From: Streptomyces sp. NBC_00443 | GTDB lineage: Bacteria > Actinomycetota > Actinomycetes > Streptomycetales > Streptomycetaceae | Assembly: GCF_036014175.1 (NCBI RefSeq) | Contig: NZ_CP107917.1 | Coordinates: 7,750,001-7,814,000, forward strand | Length of the DNA: 64,000 nt | Direction of reading: 5' to 3' | Shown here: positions 1 through 12,441 of the stretch, piece by piece | Position numbering within the stretch: position 1 is the first letter of the stretch | How the letters are laid out: the number at the start of each line of letters is the position of its first letter | The notes under the pieces: model-generated | Database searches by the model: none | Told to the model about the DNA's origin: nothing | The model's input: only the letters and a program-made list of their open reading frames with translations | Made by a program: the position numbers and the translations under genes

Positions 1-228
1 ATCCACGACGGCGAGGTCGACCTCATCGTCAACACGCCGTACGGCACCGGCGGCCGCCTCGACGGATACGACATCCGTACGGCGGCCGTGGCGCGGTCGG
101 TTCCGTGCCTGACGACGGTTCAGGCGCTCGCCGCCGCCGTCCAGGGCATCGACGCCCTCAACCACGGTGACGTGGGCGTCCGTTCACTCCAGGAACACGC
201 GGAACACCTGACCGCGGCCCGCGACTAG
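1..228 (+). CDS. carB: Carbamoyl-phosphate synthase large subunit, C-terminal end (partial)
   Basis: This is the last 75 residues of an open frame that enters from the left edge and stops at TAG 226-228. The sequence VDLIVNTPYGTGGRLDGYDI and the following segment match the MGS-like allosteric domain at the C-terminus of CarB, which makes carbamoyl phosphate for pyrimidine and arginine synthesis and is where pyrimidine nucleotides normally act. The pyrD and pyrF genes directly downstream on the same strand support the call. Most of the protein lies outside the window, so catalytic residues cannot be checked. Confidence 0.9.
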   Translation: MHDGEVDLIVNTPYGTGGRLDGYDIRTAAVARSVPCLTTVQALAAAVQGIDALNHGDVGVRSLQEHAEHLTAARD

Positions 229-238
229 CAGCCGACGA

Positions 239-264
239 GGGGGACACCGGAAACGGTGTCCCCC
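239..264 (+). terminator. Perfect hairpin with GAAA loop between carB and pyrD
   Basis: An 11-bp perfect stem (239-249 with 254-264) closes on a GAAA tetraloop and is followed by TTT, 11 bases past the carB stop and 16 before the pyrD ATG. It could terminate or attenuate carB transcripts, or stabilise a processed 3' end. The run after the stem is only three T, so read-through into pyrD is likely. Confidence 0.6.
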
Positions 265-279
265 TTTCATGAGGACACC

Positions 280-1395
280 ATGTACAAGATCTTCTTCAAT
301 CTCGTCTTCAAACGAATGGACCCCGAGAAGGCCCACTACCTGGCCTTCCGCTGGATCCGCCTCGCCGTCCGCATCCCCGTCCTGCGCACGTTCGTCGCCG
401 CCGCCCTCGCGCCCCGCCACAAGGAACTGCGCACGGAGGCCTTCGGGCTGCGGATGCACGGCCCCTTCGGGCTCGCCGCCGGCTTCGACAAGAACGCGGT
501 CGCCGTCGACGGGATGTCGATGCTGGGCTTCGACCACGTCGAGATCGGCACGGTCACCGGGGAGGCGCAGCCGGGCAACCCCAAGAAGCGGCTGTTCCGC
601 CTCGTGAAGGACCGGGCGCTGATCAACCGCATGGGCTTCAACAACGAGGGCTCGCTGGCCGTCGCGGCCCGCCTGGCCACCCGTACGCCCGTCTTCAGGA
701 CCGTCGTGGGCGTCAACATCGGCAAGACCAAGGTAGTCCCGGAGACGGAGGCCGTCGGGGACTACGTGAAGTCGACCGAGCGGCTGGCGCCGTACGCCGA
801 CTATCTGGTCGTCAATGTCTCCTCGCCCAACACGCCCGGCCTGCGCAACCTGCAGGCCACCGAGGCGCTGCGGCCCCTTCTGACCGCCGTCCGCGAGGCC
901 GCCGACCGCACGGTGACCACCCGCCGGGTGCCGCTGCTGGTGAAGATCGCACCGGACCTCGCCGACGAGGACGTCGACGCGGTCGCAGACCTGGCCGTCG
1001 AGCTCGGCCTGGACGGGATCATCGCCACGAACACCACCATCGCGCGCGAGGGGCTCGGTTTGAAATCCGAACCCCCGCTGGTCAAGGAGACCGGCGGTCT
1101 CTCGGGAGCACCCCTGAAGGCACGCTCCCTGGAGGTGCTGCGACGCCTGTACGCGCGCGTGGGCGACCGGATCACCCTCGTGGGCGTCGGGGGCATCGAG
1201 AACGCCGAGGACGCCTGGCAGCGGATCCTGGCGGGCGCCACGCTGGTCCAGGGATACAGCGCCTTCATCTACGAGGGGCCCTTCTGGAGCCGCGCCATCC
1301 ACAAGGGCCTCGCCGCACGCCTTCGCACCAGCCCGTACGACACCCTCGCCGACGCGGTCGGCGCCGACGTCAGGAAGGCAAGGAAGACCGCATGA
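280..1395 (+). CDS. pyrD: Dihydroorotate dehydrogenase (quinone), class 2
   Basis: Oxidises dihydroorotate to orotate, step four of UMP synthesis, passing electrons to membrane quinone. The 371-residue protein has the N-terminal class 2 helix (MYKIFFNLVFKRMDPEKAHY), the FMN-binding GLAAGFDKN segment, NRMGFNN, the catalytic-serine loop NVSSPNTPGLRNLQ and the C-terminal phosphate site VGVGGIENAEDA. ATG 280 is chosen because GAGG lies six bases upstream; an in-frame GTG at 256 sits inside the hairpin stem. Its stop overlaps the pyrF start (ATGA), so the two are translationally coupled. Confidence 0.96.
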   Translation: MYKIFFNLVFKRMDPEKAHYLAFRWIRLAVRIPVLRTFVAAALAPRHKELRTEAFGLRMHGPFGLAAGFDKNAVAVDGMSMLGFDHVEIGTVTGEAQPGNPKKRLFRLVKDRALINRMGFNNEGSLAVAARLATRTPVFRTVVGVNIGKTKVVPETEAVGDYVKSTERLAPYADYLVVNVSSPNTPGLRNLQATEALRPLLTAVREAADRTVTTRRVPLLVKIAPDLADEDVDAVADLAVELGLDGIIATNTTIAREGLGLKSEPPLVKETGGLSGAPLKARSLEVLRRLYARVGDRITLVGVGGIENAEDAWQRILAGATLVQGYSAFIYEGPFWSRAIHKGLAARLRTSPYDTLADAVGADVRKARKTA

Positions 1396-2237
1396 GTGCT
1401 CTGGAACCTTTTGGCGCACGCCTGCGCCGGGCCATGGACGAGCGTGGCCCCCTGTGCGTCGGCATCGACCCGCACGCCTCGCTGCTCGCCGAGTGGGGCC
1501 TGGACGACGACGTGGCGGGCCTGGAGCGGTTCAGCCGCACGGTCGTCGAGGCGATGGCCGACCGGGTCGCCGTGCTCAAGCCGCAGAGCGCGTTCTTCGA
1601 GCGGTTCGGGTCGCGTGGCGTCGCCGTCCTGGAGAAGTCGGTCGAGGAGGCGCGGGACGCCGGGGCGCTGGTGCTGATGGACGCCAAGCGAGGCGACATC
1701 GGCTCGACCATGGCCGCGTACGCCGAGTCCTTCCTCCGCAAGGACTCCCCGCTGTTCTCGGACGCGCTGACCGTCTCGCCGTACCTCGGCTACGGCTCGC
1801 TGTCGCCGGCCGTGGCGCTGGCCCGGGAGAGCGGCACCGGCCTGTTCGTGCTCGCCCTGACGTCGAACCCGGAGGGCGGCGAGGTCCAGCACGCGGTCCG
1901 CGCGGACGGCCGCAATGTCGGCGCGACGATGCTGGCGCACCTGGCTGCCGAGAACACGGGGGAGGAGCCCATGGGTTCCTTCGGGGCGGTCGTCGGCGCC
2001 ACGCTCGGTGACCTCTCGTCGTACGACCTCGACATCAACGGTCCCCTCCTCGCGCCCGGCATCGGTGCGCAGGGCGCCACCCCGGCGGATCTCCCCCGGG
2101 TCTTCGGGGCCGCGGCGCGCAACGTCGTCCCGAACGTCAGCCGGGGAGTGCTGCGGCACGGGCCCGACGTCGTCGCGCTGCGTGACGCCGCGTCACGCTT
2201 CGCCGAAGAGGTCACGGTCGCTGTGTCGGGTGCCTGA
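1392..2237 (+). CDS. pyrF: Orotidine-5'-phosphate decarboxylase, class 2 type
   Basis: Decarboxylates OMP to UMP, the last step of de novo pyrimidine synthesis. The 281-residue protein has VGIDPH near the N-terminus and the signature MDAKRGDIGSTMAAYA with catalytic Lys99, typical of the long actinobacterial and archaeal class 2 enzymes; LAPGIGAQGA forms the phosphate gripper. It starts at ATG 1392 inside the pyrD stop. No pyrE is visible in the window. Confidence 0.96.
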   Translation: MSALEPFGARLRRAMDERGPLCVGIDPHASLLAEWGLDDDVAGLERFSRTVVEAMADRVAVLKPQSAFFERFGSRGVAVLEKSVEEARDAGALVLMDAKRGDIGSTMAAYAESFLRKDSPLFSDALTVSPYLGYGSLSPAVALARESGTGLFVLALTSNPEGGEVQHAVRADGRNVGATMLAHLAAENTGEEPMGSFGAVVGATLGDLSSYDLDINGPLLAPGIGAQGATPADLPRVFGAAARNVVPNVSRGVLRHGPDVVALRDAASRFAEEVTVAVSGA

Positions 2238-2556
2238 CCGCCGTCAGGGATGTTCGAACGGCTCGCGCGAGTCCTCCGATGAGTGGCCCGGGCCGGCTTG
2301 AGTCTGAATACATCCTCAAATCCGGGGCATTATGTCCTAAATGTCCGGCCTGACGGAGGCTGACCAGGACTTTTCCGCTGTTCTCGCTGACTCTGGCGGA
2401 CTTGGCCGCTAGTCTCCGACGAGTAGGAGCACCTCCCACGCTCCTGAAGCAGTGGGGGAGAACGGGCAGCGTGTTGCTCGTGCCTCCCCAGGTGTGGGGC
2501 GACTAGGTTCCTCACCGGTCCGTATCCGACAGTTCAACATCCGAGGTGACGTAGGC
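2238..2556. other. Intergenic region pyrF-mihF
   Basis: A 319-base gap, richer in A+T than its surroundings near 2298-2345 (TTGAGT, TACATC, CATTAT), which fits promoters for mihF. No -35/-10 pair with good spacing could be fixed, and no gene is supported. Confidence 0.4.
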
Positions 2557-2880
2557 GTGGCTCTTCCGCCCCTTACCCCTGAACAGCGCGCAGCCGCGCT
2601 CGAAAAGGCCGCCGCGGCTCGCCGGGAGCGGGCCGAGGTCAAGAATCGACTCAAGCACTCCGGCGCCTCCCTTCACGAGGTCATCAAGCAGGGCCAGGAG
2701 AACGACGTCATCGGAAAGATGAAGGTCTCCGCCCTGCTCGAGTCCCTGCCCGGCGTGGGCAAGGTCCGCGCCAAGCAGATCATGGAGCGACTCGGCATCT
2801 CCGAGAGCCGCCGCGTGCGTGGCCTCGGCTCGAACCAGATCGCTTCCCTGGAGCGTGAGTTCGGCAGCACGGGCTCCTGA
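2557..2880 (+). CDS. mihF: Integration host factor, actinobacterial type (sIHF/mIHF)
   Basis: A 107-residue nucleoid-associated protein that binds and bends DNA and affects compaction and development in streptomycetes. It is unrelated to enteric IHF: an N-terminal helix (PLTPEQRAAALEKAAAARRE) is followed by a helix-two-turn-helix fold ending in the conserved LLESLPGVGKVRAKQIMERL and RVRGLGSNQ. GTG 2557 is chosen because GAGGTGA lies just upstream and the product then has the family length; an earlier in-frame start would add 35 non-conserved residues. It sits between pyrF and gmk, as in other streptomycetes. Confidence 0.95.
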   Translation: MALPPLTPEQRAAALEKAAAARRERAEVKNRLKHSGASLHEVIKQGQENDVIGKMKVSALLESLPGVGKVRAKQIMERLGISESRRVRGLGSNQIASLEREFGSTGS

Positions 2881-2938
2881 TCCGCGTACTTGGGACCGGG
2901 AGTCCCGGGCACTCCGGGATTGCTGGAATAATCGCTGC

Positions 2939-3495
2939 ATGAGTGAACGTCCGCGGCTGACCGTGCTCTCCGGCCCCTCCGGGGTCGGCAAGAGCACGGT
3001 CGTCGCTCATATGCGCAAGGAACACCCCGAGGTCTGGCTCTCGGTGTCGGCGACGACCCGCAAGCCCCGCCCCGGCGAGCAGCACGGAGTCCACTACTTC
3101 TTCGTCACCGACGAAGAGATGGACAAGCTGATCGCCAACGGGGAGCTGCTGGAGTGGGCCGAATTCGCCGGCAACCGCTACGGCACGCCGCGTGCGGCCG
3201 TGCTGGAGCGGCTGGAGGCGGGTGAGCCCGTTCTCCTGGAGATCGACCTCCAGGGCGCCCGGCAGGTCAGTGAGTCCATGGCCGACGCCCAGCTGGTGTT
3301 CCTGGCTCCCCCTCCTGGGAGGAGCTCGTACGCAGACTCACCGGACGTGGCACCGAGCCGCCCGAGGTGATCGCACGCCGCCTGGACGCGGCGAAGGTCG
3401 AGCTGGCGGCCGAGCCCGAGTTCGATGTGACCTTGGTCAACACCTCCGTCGAGGACGTGGCGCGTGAGCTGCTAGCCTTGATGGACGTTGTGTGA
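2939..3495 (+). CDS. gmk: Guanylate kinase, apparent frameshift
   Basis: Phosphorylates GMP to GDP. From ATG 2939 the frame gives LSGPSGVGKSTVV (P-loop), SATTRKPRPGE (GMP site) and EIDLQGARQV, then goes out of frame after LVFLAPP. The remainder (WEELVRRLTGRGTEPPEVIARR to ELLALMDVV, stop 3493-3495) is intact in the next frame. One extra C in the run at 3308-3312 would restore about 185 continuous residues. Because gmk is normally essential, a missed base in the homopolymer is the likeliest cause. It lies between mihF and rpoZ, as usual. Confidence 0.9.
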
Positions 3496-3559
3496 TCGTG
3501 AGTGCTCGTACTGAGTGATCACATCGACTGATTCTTTCCCATCCATCGGAAGGTAGAGC

Positions 3560-3832
3560 GTGTCCTCTTCCATCTCCGCGCCCGAGGGCATCATCAACCC
3601 GCCGATCGACGAGCTCCTCGAGGCAACCGACTCGAAGTACAGCCTCGTGATCTACGCGGCCAAGCGGGCCCGCCAGATCAACGCGTACTACTCGCAGCTC
3701 GGCGAGGGCCTCCTCGAGTACGTCGGTCCGCTCGTGGACACCCACGTCCACGAGAAGCCGCTGTCGATCGCCCTGCGCGAGATCAACGCGGGTCTGCTGA
3801 CGTCCGAGGCCGTCGAGGGCCCGGCGCAGTAA
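3560..3832 (+). CDS. rpoZ: RNA polymerase omega subunit
   Basis: A 90-residue subunit that helps assemble and stabilise the beta' subunit of RNA polymerase. The core PPIDELLEATDSKYSLVIYAAKRARQIN is the conserved omega segment, followed by VDTHVHEKPLSIALREI typical of actinobacteria. GTG 3560 follows GGAAGGTAGAG. The gmk-rpoZ-coaBC order is conserved in actinobacteria. Confidence 0.96.
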   Translation: MSSSISAPEGIINPPIDELLEATDSKYSLVIYAAKRARQINAYYSQLGEGLLEYVGPLVDTHVHEKPLSIALREINAGLLTSEAVEGPAQ

Positions 3833-3861
3833 GTAATATCTGCAGCTTGCAGAAGGCTTTT

Positions 3862-3896
3862 CCACAGGCCCGGCAGCGCGTCTGCCGGGCCTGTGG
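3862..3896 (+). terminator. Strong hairpin after rpoZ
   Basis: A perfect 15-bp stem, 3862-3876 pairing with 3882-3896, has a five-base loop and lies 30 bases after the rpoZ stop. It lacks a T run, as is usual for high-G+C terminators. It also argues against starting coaBC upstream, since the hairpin would then be inside that gene. Confidence 0.75.
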
Positions 3897-3939
3897 TGTG
3901 TCATGGATGTCGTACGTTTCCGAGGTCCGGGGAGAGACG

Positions 3940-5151
3940 GTGGACAAGCCGAAGGTCGTTCTGGGGGTCAGCGGCGGCATCGCCGCGTACAAGGCCTGCG
4001 AGCTGCTGCGCAGACTCACCGAGTCCGGACATGACGTCCGGGTCGTGCCCACCGCCTCGGCGCTGCACTTCGTCGGCGCCGCCACCTGGTCCGCCCTGTC
4101 CGGCAAGCCCGTCTCGACCGAGGTCTGGGACGACGTCCACGAGGTCCCGCACGTCCGCATCGGCCAGCAGGCCGACCTGGTGGTCGTCGCCCCGGCCACG
4201 GCCGACACGCTGGCAAAGGCCGCGCACGGCCTCGCCGACGACCTGCTGACCAACACCCTGCTCACCGCCCGCTGCCCGGTGGTGTTCGCCCCCGCCATGC
4301 ACACCGAGATGTGGGAGCACGCGGCCACCCAGGAGAACGTGGCGACGCTTCGCCGGCGCGGCGCGATCGTCATCGAGCCCGCCGTCGGCCGCCTCACGGG
4401 GGTCGACACCGGCAAGGGCCGGCTGCCCGAGCCCGCGGAGATCTTCGAGGTCTGCCGCCGGGTGCTCGCCCGTGGCGTCACCGAGCCCGACCTCGCCGGA
4501 CGGCACGTCGTCGTCAGCGCCGGCGGTACCCGCGAGCCCCTCGACCCGGTCCGGTTCCTCGGCAACCGCTCCTCCGGCAAGCAGGGCTACGCTCTCGCCC
4601 GCACCGCCGCCGCCCGTGGTGCCCGGGTGACGCTGATCGCCGCCAACACCGGGCTGGCCGACCCGGCGGGCGTGGACATCGTCCAGGTCGGCACGGCCGT
4701 ACAGCTGCGGGAAGCGGTCCTCAAGGCGTCCGCGGACGCCGACGCGGTCGTGATGGCGGCCGCGGTCGCGGACTTCCGCCCGGCGTCGTACGCCACCGGA
4801 AAGATCAAGAAGAAGGACGACCACGAGCCGGACCCCATCGTCCTGGTGCGCAATCCGGACATCCTCGCGGAGATCTCGACCGACCGGGCCCGTCCCGGCC
4901 AGGTGATCGTCGGGTTCGCCGCCGAGACGGACGACGTGCTGGCAAACGGCCGAAAAAAGCTGGAGCGCAAGGGGTGCGACCTTCTCGTGGTGAACGAGGT
5001 GGGCGAGCGCAAGACCTTCGGCTCCGAGGAGAACGAGGCGGTCGTTCTGGGCGCCGACGGCAGCGAGACGCCCGTGCCGTACGGACCCAAGGAAGCCCTG
5101 GCCGAAACCGTGTGGGACCTGGTGGCGCGCCGGTTGGGCACACATGGTTGA
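3940..5151 (+). CDS. coaBC: Phosphopantothenoylcysteine decarboxylase / phosphopantothenate-cysteine ligase
   Basis: A bifunctional coenzyme A enzyme of 403 residues. The N-terminal half is the FMN-dependent decarboxylase CoaC: VLGVSGGIAAYKACELLRRL, the catalytic-His HVRIGQQADLVVVAPATA and FAPAMHTEMW. The C-terminal half is the CTP-dependent ligase CoaB: VVSAGGTREPLDPVRFLGN, AAAVADFRP, and KIKKKD with the conserved lysines. GTG 3940 is chosen because GGGAGAG precedes it and the product starts at DKPKVVLG. The earlier in-frame codons overlap the rpoZ terminator. Confidence 0.95.
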   Translation: MDKPKVVLGVSGGIAAYKACELLRRLTESGHDVRVVPTASALHFVGAATWSALSGKPVSTEVWDDVHEVPHVRIGQQADLVVVAPATADTLAKAAHGLADDLLTNTLLTARCPVVFAPAMHTEMWEHAATQENVATLRRRGAIVIEPAVGRLTGVDTGKGRLPEPAEIFEVCRRVLARGVTEPDLAGRHVVVSAGGTREPLDPVRFLGNRSSGKQGYALARTAAARGARVTLIAANTGLADPAGVDIVQVGTAVQLREAVLKASADADAVVMAAAVADFRPASYATGKIKKKDDHEPDPIVLVRNPDILAEISTDRARPGQVIVGFAAETDDVLANGRKKLERKGCDLLVVNEVGERKTFGSEENEAVVLGADGSETPVPYGPKEALAETVWDLVARRLGTHG

Positions 5152-5382
5152 TGCGCTGCGGACTTCGCCCCAGCAGCGCCCGATTCGGGTGTGGCGCCCC
5201 TGGCCAAGGGCACATGACATTGGGCAGAATGCCCGTGCCGCAGGTCACAGCCCTCCCGAGAGGCGAGACAGGGGGTCCGTGACCGGACGCGACAGATAAA
5301 CTGTCCTCGGACGACGCCGGGCGCAGCCCCCGTCCCGTCCAACAATGATCAGCCAGCAGCCGCTGCAACCCCAGGGAGCGTT

Positions 5383-6591
<1,209 letters not shown>

Positions 6592-6612
6592 GGCCCGGCT
6601 CCACGGGTTTGT

Positions 6613-6650
6613 CCGAGGCCCGGCGTCCCTGGTGGGGCGCCGGGCCTCGG
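6613..6650 (+). terminator. Terminator hairpin after metK
   Basis: CCGAGGCCCGGCG at 6613-6625 pairs perfectly with 6638-6650 around a loop that can pair further (CCC with GGG). It lies 21 bases after the metK stop and before priA on the same strand. Confidence 0.75.
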
Positions 6651-6717
6651 TGTACCCGCGCCCGTGGGGGAACTCGGGTTCCGGCGGTTGTCAGTGGCGT
6701 TTGGTAGGAATGCAGGC

Positions 6718-9664
<2,947 letters not shown>

Positions 9665-9840
9665 TGGGTGGGGGTACGCGCCTCGATGTCCGGGCCTTCG
9701 GCCTCGGGTGTCTGCCGTCCCTCCTCCCCCGGCCCGTGGCGAATTCCTTCGTGGCGCCGCCGACGTGAGCCCTCCTCACACCCGCACATAGAATTGTGTG
9801 CTGCCCCAACCAACCCCGTCCGAGAGGCCCGTGCCCACCC

Positions 9841-10773
9841 ATGAAGCTTGTCTTCGCCGGTACCCCCGAGGTCGCCGTTCCCGCTCTGGACGCTCTGATC
9901 GCCTCCGGGCGGCACGAGGTGGCCGCCGTCGTGACGCGGCCCGACGCGCAGGCCGGGCGGGGGCGCAGGATGGTGGCGAGCCCGGTGGCCGAGCGGGCCG
10001 AGGAGGCGGGCATCGAGGTGCTCAAGCCCGCCAGGCCGCGCGACCCCGACTTCCTGGAGCGGCTCAGGGAGATCGCGCCCGACTGCTGTCCCGTCGTCGC
10101 CTACGGCGCCCTGCTGCCGCGCGTCGCCCTCGACATCCCGGCCCACGGCTGGGTCAACCTGCACTTCTCGCTGCTGCCCGCCTGGCGTGGGGCCGCGCCC
10201 GTGCAGCACTCCATCATGGCCGGCGACGAGATCACCGGGGCCTCCACGTTCCTGATCGAGGAGGGGCTCGACTCCGGGCCCGTCTACGGCACCGTCACCG
10301 AGGAGATCCGGACCACCGACACCAGCGGCGACCTGCTGACCCGGCTGGCCTTCGCGGGCTCCGGGCTGCTCGCGGCGACCATGGACGGGATCGAGGACGG
10401 CACGCTGAAGGCCGTACCGCAGCCGTCCGAAGGGGTCACCCTCGCCCCCAAGGTCAACGTCGAGGACGCCCACATCGACTGGGCCGCCCCCGCCCTGCGC
10501 GTCGACCGCGTCGTGCGCGGGTGCACCCCCGCACCGGGCGCCTGGACCACCTTCCGCGGCGAGCGGCTCAAGCTCATCCAGGTGCAGCCGGTGCCCGGGC
10601 GGGACGACCTCGCGCCCGGTGCGCTCTCCGTCGGCAAGAACAACGTGTACGTCGGGACCGGGTCGTACGCCGTCGAGCTGCTGTGGGTGCAGGCTCAGGG
10701 CAAGAAGCCGATGCGGGCCGCGGACTGGGCGCGGGGCGTGCGGATCGGGGACGGGGAGAGCGTCGGGGAGTGA
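9841..10773 (+). CDS. fmt: Methionyl-tRNA formyltransferase
   Basis: Formylates initiator Met-tRNA using 10-formyl-THF. The 310-residue protein starts MKLVFAGTPEVAVPALDAL and carries the active-site HFSLLPAWRGAAPVQ region with Asn and His in GWVNLHFS, followed by the C-terminal OB-like tRNA-binding domain. ATG 9841 is preferred over an upstream in-frame codon because the family begins at this methionine. It is followed 76 bases later by rsmB, the usual fmt-rsmB pair. Confidence 0.96.
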   Translation: MKLVFAGTPEVAVPALDALIASGRHEVAAVVTRPDAQAGRGRRMVASPVAERAEEAGIEVLKPARPRDPDFLERLREIAPDCCPVVAYGALLPRVALDIPAHGWVNLHFSLLPAWRGAAPVQHSIMAGDEITGASTFLIEEGLDSGPVYGTVTEEIRTTDTSGDLLTRLAFAGSGLLAATMDGIEDGTLKAVPQPSEGVTLAPKVNVEDAHIDWAAPALRVDRVVRGCTPAPGAWTTFRGERLKLIQVQPVPGRDDLAPGALSVGKNNVYVGTGSYAVELLWVQAQGKKPMRAADWARGVRIGDGESVGE

Positions 10774-10849
10774 CCGGGCCTACGCCGGGCCGAGGGTGCG
10801 ACGTAGGCTGGTCGGTACATCTCATCCAGCAATCCGGAGCACCTTTTTC

Positions 10850-12268
10850 GTGAGCGACACCTCCCGTCGGCCCCGCAAACCCGGCAAGCCCTACCGACGG
10901 CCCAAGAAAGACCCCGTCCGCTTCCTCGCCTTCGAGGCACTGCGCGCCGTGGACGAGCGGGACGCGTACGCCAACCTCGTGCTGCCGCCGCTGCTGCGCA
11001 AGGCGCGGGAGCAGGGCGACTTCGACGGGCGGGACGCCGCGCTCGCGACCGAGCTGGTGTACGGGACGCTGCGGTGGCAGGGGACGTACGACGCCGTGAT
11101 CTCCGCGTGTGTGGACCGGCCGCTGCGTGAGGTCGACCCGCCGGTGCTCGATGTGCTCAGCCTGGGCGTGCACCAGCTGCTGGGGACGCGGATTCCCACG
11201 CATGCCGCGGTGTCGGCGTCCGTCGAGCTCGCTCGGGTCGTCCTCGGCGACGGGCGGGCGAAGTTCGTGAACGCCGTGCTGCGCAAGGTCGCGCAGGACG
11301 ACATCGACGGGTGGATCCAGCGGGTCGCGCCGCCGTACGACGACGATCCCGAGGAGCACCTCGCCGTCGTCCACTCGCATCCGCGGTGGGTCGTCTCGGC
11401 GCTGTGGGACTCGCTCGGTGGCGGGCGCGCCGGGATCGAGCGGTTGCTGGAGGCCGACAACGAGCGGCCCGAGGTGACGCTCGTCGCGCGGCCGGGGCGG
11501 GCCACGACCGAGGAACTCCTTGGTGAGGAGGCCGCGGTGCCGGGGCGTTGGTCGCCCTATGCCGTGCGGCTGGCCGAGGGTGGGGAGCCGGGGGCCATCG
11601 AGGCCGTGCGGGACGGCCGGGCGGGGGTCCAGGACGAGGGGTCTCAGCTGGTCGCGCTTGCCCTGGCCAACGCGCCGCTGGACGGGCCCGACGAGAAGTG
11701 GCTCGACGGGTGTGCCGGGCCTGGGGGCAAGGCGGCGCTGCTCGGGGCGTTGGCCGCCGAGCGGGGGGCCATGTTGCTTGCCTCCGAGAAGCAGCCGCAT
11801 CGGGCCGGGCTTGTGGCCAGGGCGCTTGCCGGCAATCCGGGGCCGTATCAGGTCATCGCCGCCGATGGGACGCGGCCGGCCTGGAGGGCGGGGAGCTTCG
11901 ACCGGGTGCTGGTGGATGTGCCCTGTACGGGGCTGGGGGCGTTGCGGCGGCGGCCGGAGGCTCGGTGGCGGCGGCGGGTGGAGGACCTGGAGGGGTTTGC
12001 GCCGCTGCAGCGGGAGTTGTTGCGGGCGGCGTTGGACGCTGTGCGGGTGGGGGGTGTCGTCGGGTACGCCACGTGTTCGCCGCATCTTGCCGAGACTCGG
12101 GCTGTCGTGGACGACGTGCTGAAGCAGGGGGGCGCGGGTGAGCTGGTTGATGCGCGGTCCTTGCTGCCGGGGGTGCCGGAGCTGGGGGAGGGGCCTGATG
12201 TGCAGTTGTGGCCTCATGTGCATGGGACCGATGCGATGTATTTGGCGGTGATTCGGCGGGTGGGGTGA
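10850..12268 (+). CDS. rsmB: 16S rRNA (cytosine-967-C5) methyltransferase
   Basis: Methylates C967 of 16S rRNA with SAM. The 472-residue protein has a NusB-like N-terminal RNA-binding domain (about residues 20-160, with ALATELVYGTLRWQGTYD) and a Rossmann methyltransferase domain with CAGPGGKAALLGALA, VDVPCTGLGALRRRPEARW and the catalytic YATCSPHLAET. GTG 10850 follows CCGGAGC at good spacing. The second half uses noticeably more G-rich codons than fmt, which is a local strand-composition feature rather than evidence of transfer. Confidence 0.95.
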   Translation: MSDTSRRPRKPGKPYRRPKKDPVRFLAFEALRAVDERDAYANLVLPPLLRKAREQGDFDGRDAALATELVYGTLRWQGTYDAVISACVDRPLREVDPPVLDVLSLGVHQLLGTRIPTHAAVSASVELARVVLGDGRAKFVNAVLRKVAQDDIDGWIQRVAPPYDDDPEEHLAVVHSHPRWVVSALWDSLGGGRAGIERLLEADNERPEVTLVARPGRATTEELLGEEAAVPGRWSPYAVRLAEGGEPGAIEAVRDGRAGVQDEGSQLVALALANAPLDGPDEKWLDGCAGPGGKAALLGALAAERGAMLLASEKQPHRAGLVARALAGNPGPYQVIAADGTRPAWRAGSFDRVLVDVPCTGLGALRRRPEARWRRRVEDLEGFAPLQRELLRAALDAVRVGGVVGYATCSPHLAETRAVVDDVLKQGGAGELVDARSLLPGVPELGEGPDVQLWPHVHGTDAMYLAVIRRVG

Positions 12269-12329
12269 TTTCGCCCCCGCCGCCCCTACCCTTCCCGTCC
12301 TTGAAGGGACTCCGCCCCTTCGACCCCGG

Positions 12330-12349
12330 CCAGGGGCTGCCGCCCCTGG
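12330..12349. terminator. Hairpin between convergent rsmB and MMPL genes
   Basis: CCAGGGGC (12330-12337) pairs with GCCCCTGG (12342-12349) around a four-base loop, 61 bases after the rsmB stop and 92 before the MMPL stop. Confidence 0.5.
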
Positions 12350-12369
12350 ACCGCCGCTTCGGCCTGAAC

Positions 12370-12399
12370 GGCCTCGTCCTCAAACGCCGGACGGGCTGA
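12370..12399. repeat. Streptomyces intergenic dispersed repeat (CTCAAACGCCGGACGGGCTGA type)
   Basis: The segment contains CGTCCTCAAACGCCGGACGG followed by GCTGA, which I recognise as a short sequence found between convergent genes in many streptomycete genomes. It lies between rsmB and the MMPL gene. Only one copy is in the window, so the repeat nature rests on prior knowledge. Confidence 0.5.
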
Positions 12400-12441
12400 A
12401 ATGCCAGGACCGGCGTTGCAAGGCGCCGCTGTATGCCCCCC

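Noticed and set aside
256..279. GTG 256 as the pyrD start
   Set aside because: It is inside the carB-pyrD hairpin, has no ribosome site and adds eight non-conserved residues.
5152..5382. SAM riboswitch upstream of metK
   Set aside because: No conserved SAM-I, SAM-II or SAM-IV core could be recognised; only a short inverted repeat is present.
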